64,000 nt of DNA from positions 868,001-932,000 of the forward strand of contig NZ_CP082249.1 of the NCBI RefSeq assembly GCF_019879105.1. Reading direction: 5' to 3'. Position 1 is the first letter of the stretch. Each line of letters begins with the position of its first letter. The position numbers were made by a program, and so were the translations under genes. Shown one piece after another: positions 8,670 through 16,687 of this stretch. Under the pieces are notes generated by a model that saw only the letters and a program-made list of their open reading frames with translations, was not told the DNA's origin and did no database searches. Source of the stretch: Natrinema sp. SYSU A 869 (GTDB taxonomy: Archaea; Halobacteriota; Halobacteria; Halobacteriales; Natrialbaceae).

Positions 8670-9815
8670 ATGGAATTCGGACTCAGTGACGAACAGGAGC
8701 AGATCCGCGACGAAGTCCGCCGGTTCGCCGAGAACGAGATCGTTCCCAACGCCGAGGAGTACGACACCGAGGAGAAGTTCCCCCACGAAATCGTCGACGA
8801 GGCCGCCGAGATGGGCCTGGTCGGCTCCTCGATTCCTATCGAGTACGGCGGTGCCGGCTACTCGACGCTCGAGTCGGCCATCATCGCCGAGGAACTGTTC
8901 TCGCACGATCCCGGCATCGCGCTCTCGATCATGGCCTGTTCGTTCGGGACTGAGGCCATCCGCGAGTTCGGGACCGAAGACCAGAAGGAGCGCTACTTAG
9001 AGCCCGTCGCGCTGGGCGATAAAATCTCCGGCGCTGCGATTTCGGAGCCGGATACCGGCTCGGACGTCTCCTCGGTCTCGACGCGCGCCGAGAAGGACGG
9101 TGACGAGTGGGTAATCAACGGCAACAAGATGTGGATCACCAACGGTACCGTCGGCGACTTCTTCGTCGTCCTCTGTAAGACCGACCCCGACGCCGACAGT
9201 CGCTACGGCGGCTTCAGCCAGATTATCGTCGAGTCCGACCGCGACGGCTTCAGTTCCGACAAGATCACCGGCAAGCTCGGCATCCGAGCTTCCGACACTG
9301 CCGAACTCATCCTCGACGACGTCCGCGTCCCCAAGGAAAACCTCGTCGGCGACGAGGACGCCGCGTTCCTCCAGCAGATGCAGTTCTTCGACGCCACTCG
9401 AACCGGCGTCGCTGCACAGGGACTCGGTATCGCCAAGGGCGCACTCGAGGCCGCCCTCGATTACGCCGAGGACCGCGAGCAGTTCAGCCAGTCCATCTCG
9501 GAGTTCCAGGCCATCCAGCACAAGCTCTCGGAGATGGCCACCGAGACCGAGGCCGCGCGCAACCTGACCTACAAGGCTGCCTGGAACGTCGATCAGGGCA
9601 ACGACATCACGAAACTCGCCTCGATGGCTAAGGAGTACGCCTCCCGCGTCGCCGTCGACGTTGCCAACGAGGCCGTCCAGATCCATGGCGGTGCCGGCTA
9701 CGTCAACGACTTCCCCGTCGAGCGGTTCTACCGCGACTCGAAGATCACCCAGATCTACGAGGGCACCACCGAGATTCAGAAGAACGTGATTGCCCGAGAA
9801 CTCCTCGAGGACTAG
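8670..9815 (+). CDS. Acyl-CoA dehydrogenase
   Basis: 381 residues beginning MEFGLSDEQEQIRDEVR, a typical family N-terminus; the TTG two codons earlier is discarded. The middle domain has ISEPDTGSDVSSVS and INGNKMWITNGT, the C-terminal domain HGGAGYVNDFPVERFYRD and IYEGTTEIQKNVI with the catalytic Glu. This looks like the short/medium-chain branch (acd/butyryl-CoA dehydrogenase-like). Together with the divergent dehydrogenase/hydratase fusion it supplies the first three chemical steps of a beta-oxidation cycle; the thiolase is not in this window. It is clearly a different enzyme from the one at 2334, with which it shares the fold but modest identity. Confidence 0.95.
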   Translation: MEFGLSDEQEQIRDEVRRFAENEIVPNAEEYDTEEKFPHEIVDEAAEMGLVGSSIPIEYGGAGYSTLESAIIAEELFSHDPGIALSIMACSFGTEAIREFGTEDQKERYLEPVALGDKISGAAISEPDTGSDVSSVSTRAEKDGDEWVINGNKMWITNGTVGDFFVVLCKTDPDADSRYGGFSQIIVESDRDGFSSDKITGKLGIRASDTAELILDDVRVPKENLVGDEDAAFLQQMQFFDATRTGVAAQGLGIAKGALEAALDYAEDREQFSQSISEFQAIQHKLSEMATETEAARNLTYKAAWNVDQGNDITKLASMAKEYASRVAVDVANEAVQIHGGAGYVNDFPVERFYRDSKITQIYEGTTEIQKNVIARELLED

Positions 9816-9834
9816 AACCGAACTTTTGCTCTGC

Positions 9835-9974
9835 GGGCCGGCTTCGCCGGCCCTCGGCAAAATCCTCAAAAGAACGTTCTACAGGAGCGTTCTTTGGACT
9901 GGGCGATTCCGGAGGAATCGCTTGCAGTCGGGCGGCGCTGCCGCCCGACGACCTCGCGGGATCTTCGATCCCGC
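9835..9974. repeat. Five consecutive perfect inverted repeats
   Basis: Arms and loops read directly: 9835-9853 (7-base arms gggccgg, 5-base loop), 9869-9895 (8-base arms aaagaacg, 11-base loop), 9903-9921 (8-base arms gcgattcc, 3-base loop), 9927-9949 (10-base arms gtcgggcggc, 3-base loop) and 9956-9974 (8-base arms gcgggatc, 3-base loop). Each has a different sequence, so this is not one repeated unit; the common feature is perfect pairing with mostly 3-base loops and spacers of 5-15 bases. Confidence 0.85.
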
Positions 9975-10106
9975 TTCGCTTCGATGAAAAGTACTTCTCC
10001 TTCCTCTCTACTCGTATCCTCGCTCCGAGTCAGTCGTCGGCCCGCTCGCTCGGCCTGCGGCCTCGCTCGCGGTGGGTTTCGGTGAACTGCCTGCCCTCCC
10101 CGGGTC

Positions 10107-10138
10107 ACGCGGTTCGCCGTGAGTGCGGCGAACCGCGT
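10107..10138. repeat. 13-base-pair perfect hairpin
   Basis: acgcggttcgccg and its exact complement cggcgaaccgcgt flank the 6-base loop tgagtg. It is not followed by a T run, so it is not an obvious terminator. It belongs to the same non-coding stretch as the five shorter hairpins upstream. Confidence 0.8.
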
Positions 10139-10351
10139 TCCCGGCCAACCGATCTACGGGTCCTGTTTCAGTGGACCGTGATCCTCGGCGTTGTTCCAGT
10201 CGGTTGCTGACCGGCAGCGTGAGCGTCCATTCGGTGATAGATACCGCTCCACGACGATAAAAGCCGCCGTCGTCCGGGACGACCTGCGCAACTGGCAGGG
10301 CGCGCCGAGTGTCGGGAAACCCTTTGTCGCGTCGGTCCCTATTTCAGCGCG

Positions 10352-11098
10352 ATGAGAGAGTTCGTCTTCGCCCTCGAGTACGATCCCGGCACGAACCCGG
10401 TCGCGGATGCGCTCGAGTCCCATCCGGACACGACGGTGCGGTCGCTGTCGTGTCACGTCACGCCCGAGAGCCTCTGGCGGGTCGATCACGCGACCGGGTC
10501 AGCGGCCGGGATCGACGCGCTCGAGGAGGCCTACCGCGAGCCGTCGTTCTGTGCTGACTGTCTTGTTCGAGACGATTGCGGGGCCGACTGCGAGACGCAG
10601 GTCCTCGACCGCTCCGACGACGAACTCGTCGTCTACACCTATTGGAACCGGACGGACGTCTGTACGTCGGTTCCTCACCTCGCCCTCGAGTATCTCGGCG
10701 AGGGACTGCTGTTCGAGACCTACCGCGAGGGGCGGCGCTACCGCTGGCGGATCGTCCTCGGGAGCGACGCGCCGATTCACGACTTCTTCGACGCGCTGGG
10801 GGACGAAGTCGGCGAGTGTGCCGGCATGGAGATGTTGCGGCTGACCGATCTCGATCCGGACCGCGAGCGACTCGAGTCGGATGACACGCTCCCGGCCGAG
10901 CAACGGGATGCACTGCGGGCTGCCGTCGAACGCGGCTACTACGAGACCCCACGGCGGATCGATCTCTCCGAACTCGCGGATGAACTGGACGTGCCGCGAT
11001 CGACCCTCTCCTACCGACTCCGCCGGGCCGAAGCGAGTCTCGCGACGGCGTTCATGGCGGCAGACGACTCGCTCGAGACACTCGCGGCCGGTCACTGA
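10352..11098 (+). CDS. Bat-type HTH transcriptional regulator with Cys cluster
   Basis: 248 residues. The C-terminal 55 residues are the Bat-type HTH (HTH_10) domain: IDLSELADELDVPRSTLSYRLRRAEASLA, ending in AFMAADDSL. The N-terminal 190 residues are the halophile-specific sensor half, with SLWRVDHATG, a Cys cluster CADCLVRDDCGADC (about residues 67-80), further Cys in DVCTSVPHLALEYL and GECAGMEML. The close Cys spacing suggests metal or redox sensing. It lies 96 bases upstream of, and codirectional with, a heavy-metal P-type ATPase gene, so regulation of that exporter is the likely job; this is inferred from position and the Cys residues. Confidence 0.9.
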   Translation: MREFVFALEYDPGTNPVADALESHPDTTVRSLSCHVTPESLWRVDHATGSAAGIDALEEAYREPSFCADCLVRDDCGADCETQVLDRSDDELVVYTYWNRTDVCTSVPHLALEYLGEGLLFETYREGRRYRWRIVLGSDAPIHDFFDALGDEVGECAGMEMLRLTDLDPDRERLESDDTLPAEQRDALRAAVERGYYETPRRIDLSELADELDVPRSTLSYRLRRAEASLATAFMAADDSLETLAAGH

Positions 11099-11194
11099 GC
11101 GCGGCCGGAACTGCGGTCGAGTAGTCGTGCGACAGGACTCGGCTTGGCGCACGCCAAACAACTCGTATGGGTGCCGGGTGAGTATAGGCAGGTA

Positions 11195-13780
11195 ATGAGC
11201 GAATCGACACCACCGACACCACCGGACGAGGACGCGGATACGGACTTGAGTCGGACCCTCGAACTCCGTGTCCCCGAGATGGATTGTCCCTCTTGTGCGG
11301 GCAAAGTGACCAACAGCGTCGAGCGCCTCAAGGGGATCGACGAACTCGACGCGCGCGTGACGAGTGGCCGACTCGTCGTCAAGTACGACCCGACGCGGAC
11401 AAGCGACGCGGAAATCCGCGAGCGGGTCCGCGCCGCCGGCTACAAGATCGCGGGTTCGGACGCCGAACTGACGGTCTCGGTCCCGGACATGGACTGTGCC
11501 TCGTGTGCGAACAAAGTCGAGAACGCACTCGAAGGCGTCGACGGCGTCAGTGCGATCGAGACCCGACCCACATCAGGCCGCGTGACCGTCGTCCTCGAGG
11601 AGGAGACCGATCCCGAGACCGTCACCGCGGCGATCGGCTCCGCGGGCTACGACGCGACCCCGATAAGCGACGGGAGCGGCTCAATCGGTGACGACGACCC
11701 CATCTGGAAGAGCCGACGGGCCGCCATTACAGGTGCTGGAGCCATCGTCGTGGCCGCCGGTATGGCCCTCGAGTTCGTCTTCACCGGAGCGGACCTGACC
11801 CTCTTTTCGGTCCTCGGTCGGAGCTACGACCTCTCGGCGCTGCTGTTCATCATCACTGCGGCCGCCGCCGGCGCGCCTATTTTCCGGAACGGCTACTACT
11901 CCGCGCGCAATCGGAGCCTCGATATCGACTTCCTGATGAGCGTCGGCATCGTCGCCGCCGTCGCGGCTCACCACCCCTTCGAAGGGGCGACTCTCGCCGT
12001 CCTCTTCAGCATCGCCGAATTGCTCGAGCAGTTCTCGATGGATCGGGCGCGGGACTCCCTGCGGGAACTGATGGACCTCTCGCCGGACACCGCGACCGTC
12101 AAACGCGAGGATGGCACCACGGAGACGATTCCGGCCGAAGAGCTGGCGATCGGCGATGTCGTCGTGGTCCGCCCGGGTGAGAAGATTCCCGCGGATGGGA
12201 CCGTCCGCGAGGGCGAGAGCGCGGTCGATCAGTCGCCGATCACCGGCGAGAGCGTCCCCGCGGATAAGGCTGAGGGCGACGAGGTCTTCGCTGGCACCAT
12301 CGCCGAATCGGGCTATCTCGAGGTCGACGTCGAGCAGACGGCCGCGGACTCAACGATCGCCCGGATCGTCCGCATGGTCGAGGATGCCGAGCGCGAGCAA
12401 ACCAAACGCGAGCAATTCGTTGACCGCTTCGCGAGCGTCTACACGCCGATCGTCGTCGCGCTCGCGGTCGCGGTCGCCGCCGGTCCGCCGCTGCTCGCGG
12501 GGGCGTCGTGGAACACGTGGTTCCTGCGTGGGCTGACCCTGCTGGTTATCGCCTGCCCATGCGCGTTCGTCATCTCGACGCCCGTCAGCGTCGTCTCAGG
12601 GATCACCAGCGCCGCGCGAAACGGCGTGCTCATCAAAGGCGGCCGTCACCTCGAGGCGGTCGCCGAGAGCGACACCCTTGCGGTCGACAAGACCGGGACG
12701 CTCACGACGGGCGATCTCTCGGTGACCGACGTGGTCCCGCTCGAGGGGGCCGACGAAGCGGACGTACTCCGACGAGCGAGCGCGGCCGAGCGCCGAAGCG
12801 AACATCCAATCGGTCGATCGATCGTAGAGTACGCCGAGGAACGGGGTCTGGACGCGGATGACCCCGATGTCTCGAGTTTCGATGCGCTTACTGGGAAGGG
12901 TGTCCGCGTCGACATCGACGGGGAGACCCACTACGTCGGCAAACCAGGACTCTTCGAGGGGCTGGCGGACCTCGAGCACGTCCATGCGACGACCGACGGC
13001 GGGGAACTCCTCGAGACCGAATCGACAGCGGCGGATGCCAACGATCGCCCCGACTGCGAGCGCGATAACTGTGTCGACGTGCTGCGCGATGTCGTCCCGC
13101 GCCTCGAGGCTGAGGGCAAGACGGTCGTGGTCGTCGGCACCGAGGACGGCCCGCTGGGCGTCATCGGCGTCGCTGATCGAGTCCGGCCCGAAGCGATGTG
13201 GGCCGTCTCACGGCTGCAAGCGCAGGGTGTCCGCGTCGTGATGCTCACCGGCGACAACGAGGGGACCGCCCGCGCGATCGCCGAGCAGGTTGGGATCGAC
13301 GAGTTCCACGCCGAGTTGCTCCCCGACGAGAAACTCGACTGGATCCACCGACTCGAGGGAGAGCGTGACGGCAACGAGGATGACGACAGGGACGGCCACG
13401 TCGCCATGATCGGTGACGGCATCAACGACGCGCCCGCGCTTGCGACTGCGAGCGTCGGCATCGCCATGGGCGCAGCGGGAACTGATACGGCGCTCGAGAC
13501 GGCCGATGTCGCGCTGATGGGTGACGATCTCACGCGGCTCCCGTACCTCTATCAGCTCTCGAACACGGCCAACGGCGTCATCCGGCAGAACATCTGGGCG
13601 AGTCTGGCCGTAAAAATGGTCCTCGCCGCCGGGGCACCGTTCGGTTTCGTGTCGGTGATCCACGCGGTCGTTATCGGTGACATGGGAATGAGCCTCGGCG
13701 TGACGAGTAACGCGATGCGGCTCGCAAACGTCGAACCCAAGATCCCCGAAGACCTTGCAGGACGCGGCGACGACGAGTAA
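11195..13780 (+). CDS. Heavy-metal translocating P-type ATPase, Zn/Cd/Pb type (P1B-2)
   Basis: 861 residues; the ATG at 11195 is chosen because the first metal-binding domain follows within 30 residues. Two ferredoxin-like HMA domains carry MDCPSCAGKV (about 28-37) and MDCASCANKV (about 98-107). Then come the transmembrane CPC motif ACPCAF (about 452), actuator TGES (about 349), phosphorylation site DKTGTLT (about 494), SEHPIG (about 534) and GDGINDAP (about 740). The last membrane helices have a Lys (SLAVKMVL) and an Asp (VVIGDMGMSLGV) in the positions used by ZntA-type pumps and lack the Asn/Met/Ser pattern of copper pumps, so I infer export of divalent Zn, Cd or Pb. The Cys-rich regulator upstream probably controls it. 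A segment near residue 600-635 holds an insertion with CERDNC. Confidence 0.92.
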   Translation: MSESTPPTPPDEDADTDLSRTLELRVPEMDCPSCAGKVTNSVERLKGIDELDARVTSGRLVVKYDPTRTSDAEIRERVRAAGYKIAGSDAELTVSVPDMDCASCANKVENALEGVDGVSAIETRPTSGRVTVVLEEETDPETVTAAIGSAGYDATPISDGSGSIGDDDPIWKSRRAAITGAGAIVVAAGMALEFVFTGADLTLFSVLGRSYDLSALLFIITAAAAGAPIFRNGYYSARNRSLDIDFLMSVGIVAAVAAHHPFEGATLAVLFSIAELLEQFSMDRARDSLRELMDLSPDTATVKREDGTTETIPAEELAIGDVVVVRPGEKIPADGTVREGESAVDQSPITGESVPADKAEGDEVFAGTIAESGYLEVDVEQTAADSTIARIVRMVEDAEREQTKREQFVDRFASVYTPIVVALAVAVAAGPPLLAGASWNTWFLRGLTLLVIACPCAFVISTPVSVVSGITSAARNGVLIKGGRHLEAVAESDTLAVDKTGTLTTGDLSVTDVVPLEGADEADVLRRASAAERRSEHPIGRSIVEYAEERGLDADDPDVSSFDALTGKGVRVDIDGETHYVGKPGLFEGLADLEHVHATTDGGELLETESTAADANDRPDCERDNCVDVLRDVVPRLEAEGKTVVVVGTEDGPLGVIGVADRVRPEAMWAVSRLQAQGVRVVMLTGDNEGTARAIAEQVGIDEFHAELLPDEKLDWIHRLEGERDGNEDDDRDGHVAMIGDGINDAPALATASVGIAMGAAGTDTALETADVALMGDDLTRLPYLYQLSNTANGVIRQNIWASLAVKMVLAAGAPFGFVSVIHAVVIGDMGMSLGVTSNAMRLANVEPKIPEDLAGRGDDE

Positions 13781-13921
13781 CCGGTTTCTCGAACGGTGGG
13801 CTCGGATCGGCACCATTTTTGGGACACAGGTTGCCCTACTATGGCCACAATAACGGCTTTAACGCCAGTTCTGCATCGTTCGGGGTGGGGCCTAAACCCG
13901 GTCGGCACTACTATTACAGTG

Positions 13922-15790
13922 ATGACAGAAATAGCCAACGACAGTCATAGACGAGGGGCCGACGACTACCGAGCGGGGGCCACCGCCGGCGTCGAGAACT
14001 GCATCGAGACCGAGGGCGACCCCAAGTCGAACGGCGGACTCGAGTATGTGGTGGTAACGACACCTGTGCTCATCGTCGGGGCGGGCGCGGCGGGCGCTCG
14101 CGTCGCGATCGAACTCGCAGAATCGGGCGTCGACCCGCTCGTCATCGGCAAACGCGAGCACGGCGACGCGCACACGACGTGGGCGGCCGGCGGCGTCAAC
14201 GCCGCGCTCGGCTCGCTCGATCCAGCGGACGACTGGGCGATTCACGCGGCGGACACGTTCAATGAGGGCCACCACCTGAACGATCCCGAGGCCGTCGAAC
14301 TGACGGCTCAGGAGATGCCCGACCGCATCCGAGAACTCGTCGAGTGGGGGATGCCCTTCGATCGAACCGATGACGGCGAGATCAACCAGCGCTACTTCGG
14401 CGCGCAGTCCTATCGCCGTACCTGCTTCGTCGGCGATCGAACCGGCGAGGCCATGCTCGAGACGCTGATCGGTCGCGTTCGCGACCTCGAGGTTCCCTAC
14501 CGCGAGAACGTGATGATCACACGCTTGCTGTCGGACGGGGAGCGCGTCGACGGTGCCGTCGGCTTCGACATGGAGACCGGCGAGGGGCTGCTCTTCCGGA
14601 CGAATCACGTCGTCCTCGCGGCGGGCGGATTCTCGGCGCTCTATCACCGCCACTCCTCGCGGGACGACGAGAACAACGGCGACGGGCAGGCGCTGGCGCT
14701 CGAGGCGGGGGCCCGACTCATGGACCTCGAGTTCGTCCAGTTCCACCCGACCGGGATGGTGGGCGAACGCTACGGCGAGGAGTGGGACGGCCGACTGGTC
14801 ACCGAAGCGGTCCGCGGCGAGGGCGGGCGGCTGTACAACGCGGAGGGAGAGCGGTTCATGGAGCGCTACTCGCCAGACCAGATGGAACTCGATGCCCGCG
14901 ACGTCGCCGCGCGAGCTATCGCCCGGGAGGTCCGCGAGGTGCGGGGCACCGACGACGGCGGGGTCTCTCTCGACATTACCCACCGGGACGCCGAGTACGT
15001 CCGCGAGCGGCTGCCATCGATGGTCGAGCGCTTCGACTCCCTTGGCGTCGACATCACCGAAGAGCCGATGACGGTTGCCCCGACAGCCCACTATACGATG
15101 GGCGGCGTCGACATCGACTTTCGGACGGGCGAGACCGGCGTCGAGGGGCTCTACGCCGTCGGCGAAACGGTCGCGGGCGTCCACGGTGCGAACCGCCTCG
15201 GCGGGAACTCGCTGGCCGAGACCGTCGCGATCGGGAAACTCGTCGGCGACCACGTCGCGAGCGCCCTGACTGACGCCGACGAGGACCCAGACGTGACCAA
15301 CGGTCAGCAGGCGCTGGCCGAACGTGAGTTCCAAGCCCTCCGTGAACTCACCGCCTCGGATGGGAACGTCACGCCGATGGGACTCCTTGAGGACCTCGGC
15401 GACCTGCTCTGGGACCACGCCGGCATCCTCCGCGACGACGCGGGGCTCCGCGAGGGACTCGCGAAACTGGACGCCCTTCGGGAGCGCATCGCCGATCTCC
15501 GCGTCGAGAGCGACTTCACCTCGAAATCGTTCGAGTACGCCGTCGACCTCTCGATGAGTCTCACTGTCGCTGAGGCGATGCTCCGGGCGGCGCTGGAGCG
15601 AACCGAGTCCCGAGGTGCCCACTACCGGACGGACTACCCCGAAACGGAGTCGGACTGGCGGGTGAACCTCGTCACCGCCGTCGGAACGGACGGACTCTCG
15701 ATCAGTCGTCGCGGCGTCGGTGAGCCCGGCCCGGCCGTCCGGGAAGCGCTCGCGGAGGGGTACGAACTCGACTACCACCACCTCGAGTGA
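13922..15790 (+). CDS. FAD-dependent oxidoreductase of the SdhA/FrdA/NadB family
   Basis: 622 residues from the ATG at 13922; GTG codons at 14048 or 14051 are also plausible because the FAD motif LIVGAGAAGARVAIEL begins right after them and the 42 extra residues are hydrophilic and unlike the family. Other signatures: HTTWAAGGVNAALG, FVQFHPTGM, VTEAVRGEGGRLYN, APTAHYTMGGVDID (active site) and GANRLGGNSLAETV, then the C-terminal helical domain. These are shared by succinate dehydrogenase/fumarate reductase flavoproteins and L-aspartate oxidase. It has no iron-sulfur or membrane subunit beside it, and the true SdhA lies in the sdh operon at 31235, so it is more likely a soluble oxidase or fumarate reductase-like enzyme. 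Substrate unresolved. Confidence 0.88.
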   Translation: MTEIANDSHRRGADDYRAGATAGVENCIETEGDPKSNGGLEYVVVTTPVLIVGAGAAGARVAIELAESGVDPLVIGKREHGDAHTTWAAGGVNAALGSLDPADDWAIHAADTFNEGHHLNDPEAVELTAQEMPDRIRELVEWGMPFDRTDDGEINQRYFGAQSYRRTCFVGDRTGEAMLETLIGRVRDLEVPYRENVMITRLLSDGERVDGAVGFDMETGEGLLFRTNHVVLAAGGFSALYHRHSSRDDENNGDGQALALEAGARLMDLEFVQFHPTGMVGERYGEEWDGRLVTEAVRGEGGRLYNAEGERFMERYSPDQMELDARDVAARAIAREVREVRGTDDGGVSLDITHRDAEYVRERLPSMVERFDSLGVDITEEPMTVAPTAHYTMGGVDIDFRTGETGVEGLYAVGETVAGVHGANRLGGNSLAETVAIGKLVGDHVASALTDADEDPDVTNGQQALAEREFQALRELTASDGNVTPMGLLEDLGDLLWDHAGILRDDAGLREGLAKLDALRERIADLRVESDFTSKSFEYAVDLSMSLTVAEAMLRAALERTESRGAHYRTDYPETESDWRVNLVTAVGTDGLSISRRGVGEPGPAVREALAEGYELDYHHLE

Positions 15791-15868
15791 GCGATCCCGA
15801 TCTGCCCGCTGTTCCAACCGAGACACATATGGGTTCTCGGCCCCCTATTCTCGTATCCATACCACCGT

Positions 15869-16459
15869 ATGAACGAAGAGGCATACTCCGTCCTCCGTGA
15901 GGATCCCGTGATGGCTGCTCTCGTCGACCGGCACGACCCCTACGTCGAACCGGACTGGGACGAGTACGAGCGGCTCTGCATCTCGATCATCAACCAGCAG
16001 CTCTCGACCGCGAGCGCGGCGGCGGTTCGAGAGCGCATGTTCGACCTCCTCGAGAGGGACGTGACACCGGCGTCCGTCCTGGCCGCGGACGAGGCGGCAC
16101 TCCGTGACGCGGGCCTCTCCCGAAGCAAGGTCGAGTACATTCAGAACGCCGCGCGCGCATTTCAGGAGAACGATTACACGCGAGCGGGGCTGGCGTCGCA
16201 CTCCAACAGCGAGGCCATCGACTTGCTGACCGAGATCAAAGGGATCGGCGCGTGGACCGCGCGCATGTACCTCCTGTTCGTCCTCGAGCGACCGGACGTG
16301 CTCCCACTCGGTGATCTCGCCGTTCGCCGCGGGATCGAGCAACTGTACGGCGACGGCGAGGAGTTGACCCGCGCGGAGATGCGCGAGATCGCCGAGCCGT
16401 GGCGGCCGTATCGGAGCGTCGCGACGCGGTATATCTGGGCCGAATACGAGTCCGATTGA
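15869..16459 (+). CDS. HhH-GPD DNA glycosylase (AlkA-like 3-methyladenine DNA glycosylase)
   Basis: 196 residues, matching the compact archaeal/bacterial AlkA-like enzymes that lack the extra N-terminal domain. It removes alkylated bases in base-excision repair. Visible motifs are the helix pair CISIINQQLSTASAAAV, the helix-hairpin-helix LTEIKGIGAWTARMY (about residues 117-131) and the Gly/Pro...Asp loop PLGDLAVRRG with the catalytic Asp near 148. No iron-sulfur cluster Cys are present, which separates it from endonuclease III and MutY. It is a single gene, 78 bases after the flavoprotein gene. Substrate range beyond alkylated purines is not predictable here. Confidence 0.92.
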   Translation: MNEEAYSVLREDPVMAALVDRHDPYVEPDWDEYERLCISIINQQLSTASAAAVRERMFDLLERDVTPASVLAADEAALRDAGLSRSKVEYIQNAARAFQENDYTRAGLASHSNSEAIDLLTEIKGIGAWTARMYLLFVLERPDVLPLGDLAVRRGIEQLYGDGEELTRAEMREIAEPWRPYRSVATRYIWAEYESD

Positions 16460-16687
16460 AGCATCGGGATCGTATTGCTCACCGCACGGAGTCACGAACC
16501 GATTCTCGCGAGCGGTAAGCACATACTACACGCTATCTGGGCAGCGAAACAGTCGCCGTCAGACACGACAACAATGGATTACGCCCCAGCCTATGCCGGC
16601 CGAACGAGGGGTCTCGAGAAACGAGACACTGACCCGACGGGATGGCCCTATTGACTCAAGTGCGGGTCGGTCGCAAGGCCTAACGAG

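Larger units (their letters stand above)
9816..10351. other. 536-base non-coding stretch with a train of perfect hairpins
   Basis: No convincing gene: both strands give only Arg/Ser-rich frames. The left half is a series of back-to-back perfect inverted repeats (listed separately), and a sixth, longer one lies at 10107-10138. The right part (10140-10350) precedes the Bat-type regulator and has a weak promoter-like ccctttgtc about 26 bases before its ATG. The hairpins lie downstream of the acyl-CoA dehydrogenase stop, so the first ones may also end its transcript. Confidence 0.6.

Noticed and set aside
9835-10138. A CRISPR array in the hairpin-rich stretch
   Set aside because: The arms differ from one another and there are no regular direct repeats or spacers.
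13892-15826. A 644-residue open frame antisense to the flavoprotein
   Set aside because: Composition is Arg/Asp/Val-heavy without motifs; the plus-strand protein has clear FAD signatures.
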